Origin: Dechloromonas sp.
Lineage (GTDB): Bacteria > Pseudomonadota > Gammaproteobacteria > Burkholderiales > Rhodocyclaceae
Direction: 5' to 3'
NCBI GenBank assembly: GCA_017302355.1
Contig: JAFLDQ010000199.1
Coordinates: 1 to 5,538 of the forward strand
Length of the DNA: 5,538 nt
The notes beneath the pieces were generated by a model. It ran no database searches. It had not been told where the DNA came from and was given only the letters and a program-made list of their open reading frames with translations. The translations under genes and the position numbers were made by a program. Positions 5,321-5,538 of the stretch are shown piece after piece (position 1 is the stretch's first letter; each line of letters starts with the position of its first letter).

Positions 5321-5538
5321 TCAGGCTGCCTTTCGCATGGCATAGGCCTGACGGGCTTCAAGGGGTGACATGAAGCCCAATTTTTCGAGACGCCAATGGT
5401 GATTGTAACGCTCCTTGAACGCGGTGACGGCGGCGCGCAGCTCCTCGACGTTTTTGAAGACGCGGCCGTGAATGGTCTGTTCCTTGAGTGTCCGGTTGAA
5501 GCGCTCGGCGACGCCGTTGGTCTGCGGCTCGGCAACGA
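5321..5538 (-). CDS. DDE transposase (integrase core), C-terminal part, IS3/IS481 type
   Basis: Seventy-one residues are visible, entering from the right edge and ending at TGA 5321-5323. They read VAEPQTNGVAERFNRTLKEQ, then an HGRVFKNVEELRAAV segment, then KERYNHHWRLEKLGFMSP and a short basic tail. PQTNGVAERFNRTLKEQ is the end of the rve catalytic core; the glutamate in NGVAER is the last residue of the DDE triad that cuts and joins the element ends. The YNxxW...LGFMSPLEAR tail is typical of IS3 and IS481-like transposases. The two catalytic aspartates would lie outside the window. The assignment to IS3 rather than IS481 is not certain. This 3' end looks normal, so the element may be intact beyond the edge. 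Confidence 0.88.
   Translation of the reverse strand, partial: VAEPQTNGVAERFNRTLKEQTIHGRVFKNVEELRAAVTAFKERYNHHWRLEKLGFMSPLEARQAYAMRKAA

Larger units (their letters stand above)
5284..5538 (-). mobile_element. Insertion sequence, transposase 3' end (element continues beyond the right edge)
   Basis: The transposase C-terminus plus about 37 bases of non-coding end abut the broken hsdS at 5283/5284. The edge sequence TGTACCGGCCCGG (5284-5296) has the look of an IS3/IS481-type terminal inverted repeat (TG...CCGG). The second end and the target duplication lie outside the window, so the exact boundary is inferred from where the HsdS similarity stops. Confidence 0.78.

Noticed and set aside
5284..5535. 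N-terminal extension of the hsdS frame into the insertion sequence
   Set aside because: The extension is in a different frame from the transposase and gives a serine/proline/arginine-rich non-protein sequence, so only the part below 5284 is HsdS.
1..5538. CRISPR arrays, tRNA, rRNA, riboswitches or strong intrinsic terminators
   Set aside because: No regularly spaced repeats, cloverleaf-like sequences or GC-hairpin plus T-run structures were found by eye; the T8 run at 2135-2142 lacks a hairpin and is within a gene.

Overview
The window looks like a piece of a genomic defence or accessory island from a GC-rich bacterium. It is most likely a proteobacterium, possibly a betaproteobacterium; that is inferred only from GC content and gene style and is weak. 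Almost every real gene lies on the minus strand, so the natural reading order runs from the right edge to the left.

Right edge (about 5017-5538): the 3' end of an insertion sequence with a DDE transposase C-terminus has landed inside a type I restriction specificity gene. Only the last 88 codons of that hsdS remain. Next comes a tight minus-strand operon: rhuM (3943-5013), a DUF6155-like protein (3387-3938), an unnamed 111-residue protein (3055-3390), and an archaeo-eukaryotic primase plus helicase protein of the TOTE conflict-system type (1400-3058). The last three are joined by 4-base stop/start overlaps (GTGA, ATGA), and the gaps around rhuM are only 3-4 bases. This strongly suggests a single transcript with translational coupling.

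Middle (about 1400-1660): the primase-helicase reading frame keeps its primase domain and the helicase Walker A motif, then abruptly turns into the antisense of a plus-strand tyrosine recombinase (phage-type integrase) fragment. The helicase motor is therefore lost, and the last 80-odd codons are not native. The integrase fragment is itself truncated at both ends, so this is a recombination scar.

Left part (1-1421): a Phd/YefM antitoxin and a PIN-domain VapC-type toxin overlap by 4 bases, with a plausible promoter/operator upstream. Fourteen bases beyond the toxin stop begins a SWIM zinc-finger protein that runs off the left edge; it matches the N-terminus of large bacterial SWIM-SNF2/DEAD helicases.

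As a whole: a decayed type I restriction locus, a RhuM accessory gene, two small uncharacterised proteins coupled to a primase-helicase, a toxin-antitoxin pair and a SWIM helicase. The most interesting unit is the coupled rhuM - DUF6155-like - 111 aa - AEP primase cassette, which may be a defence module that is now damaged. No tRNA, rRNA or CRISPR array was seen.
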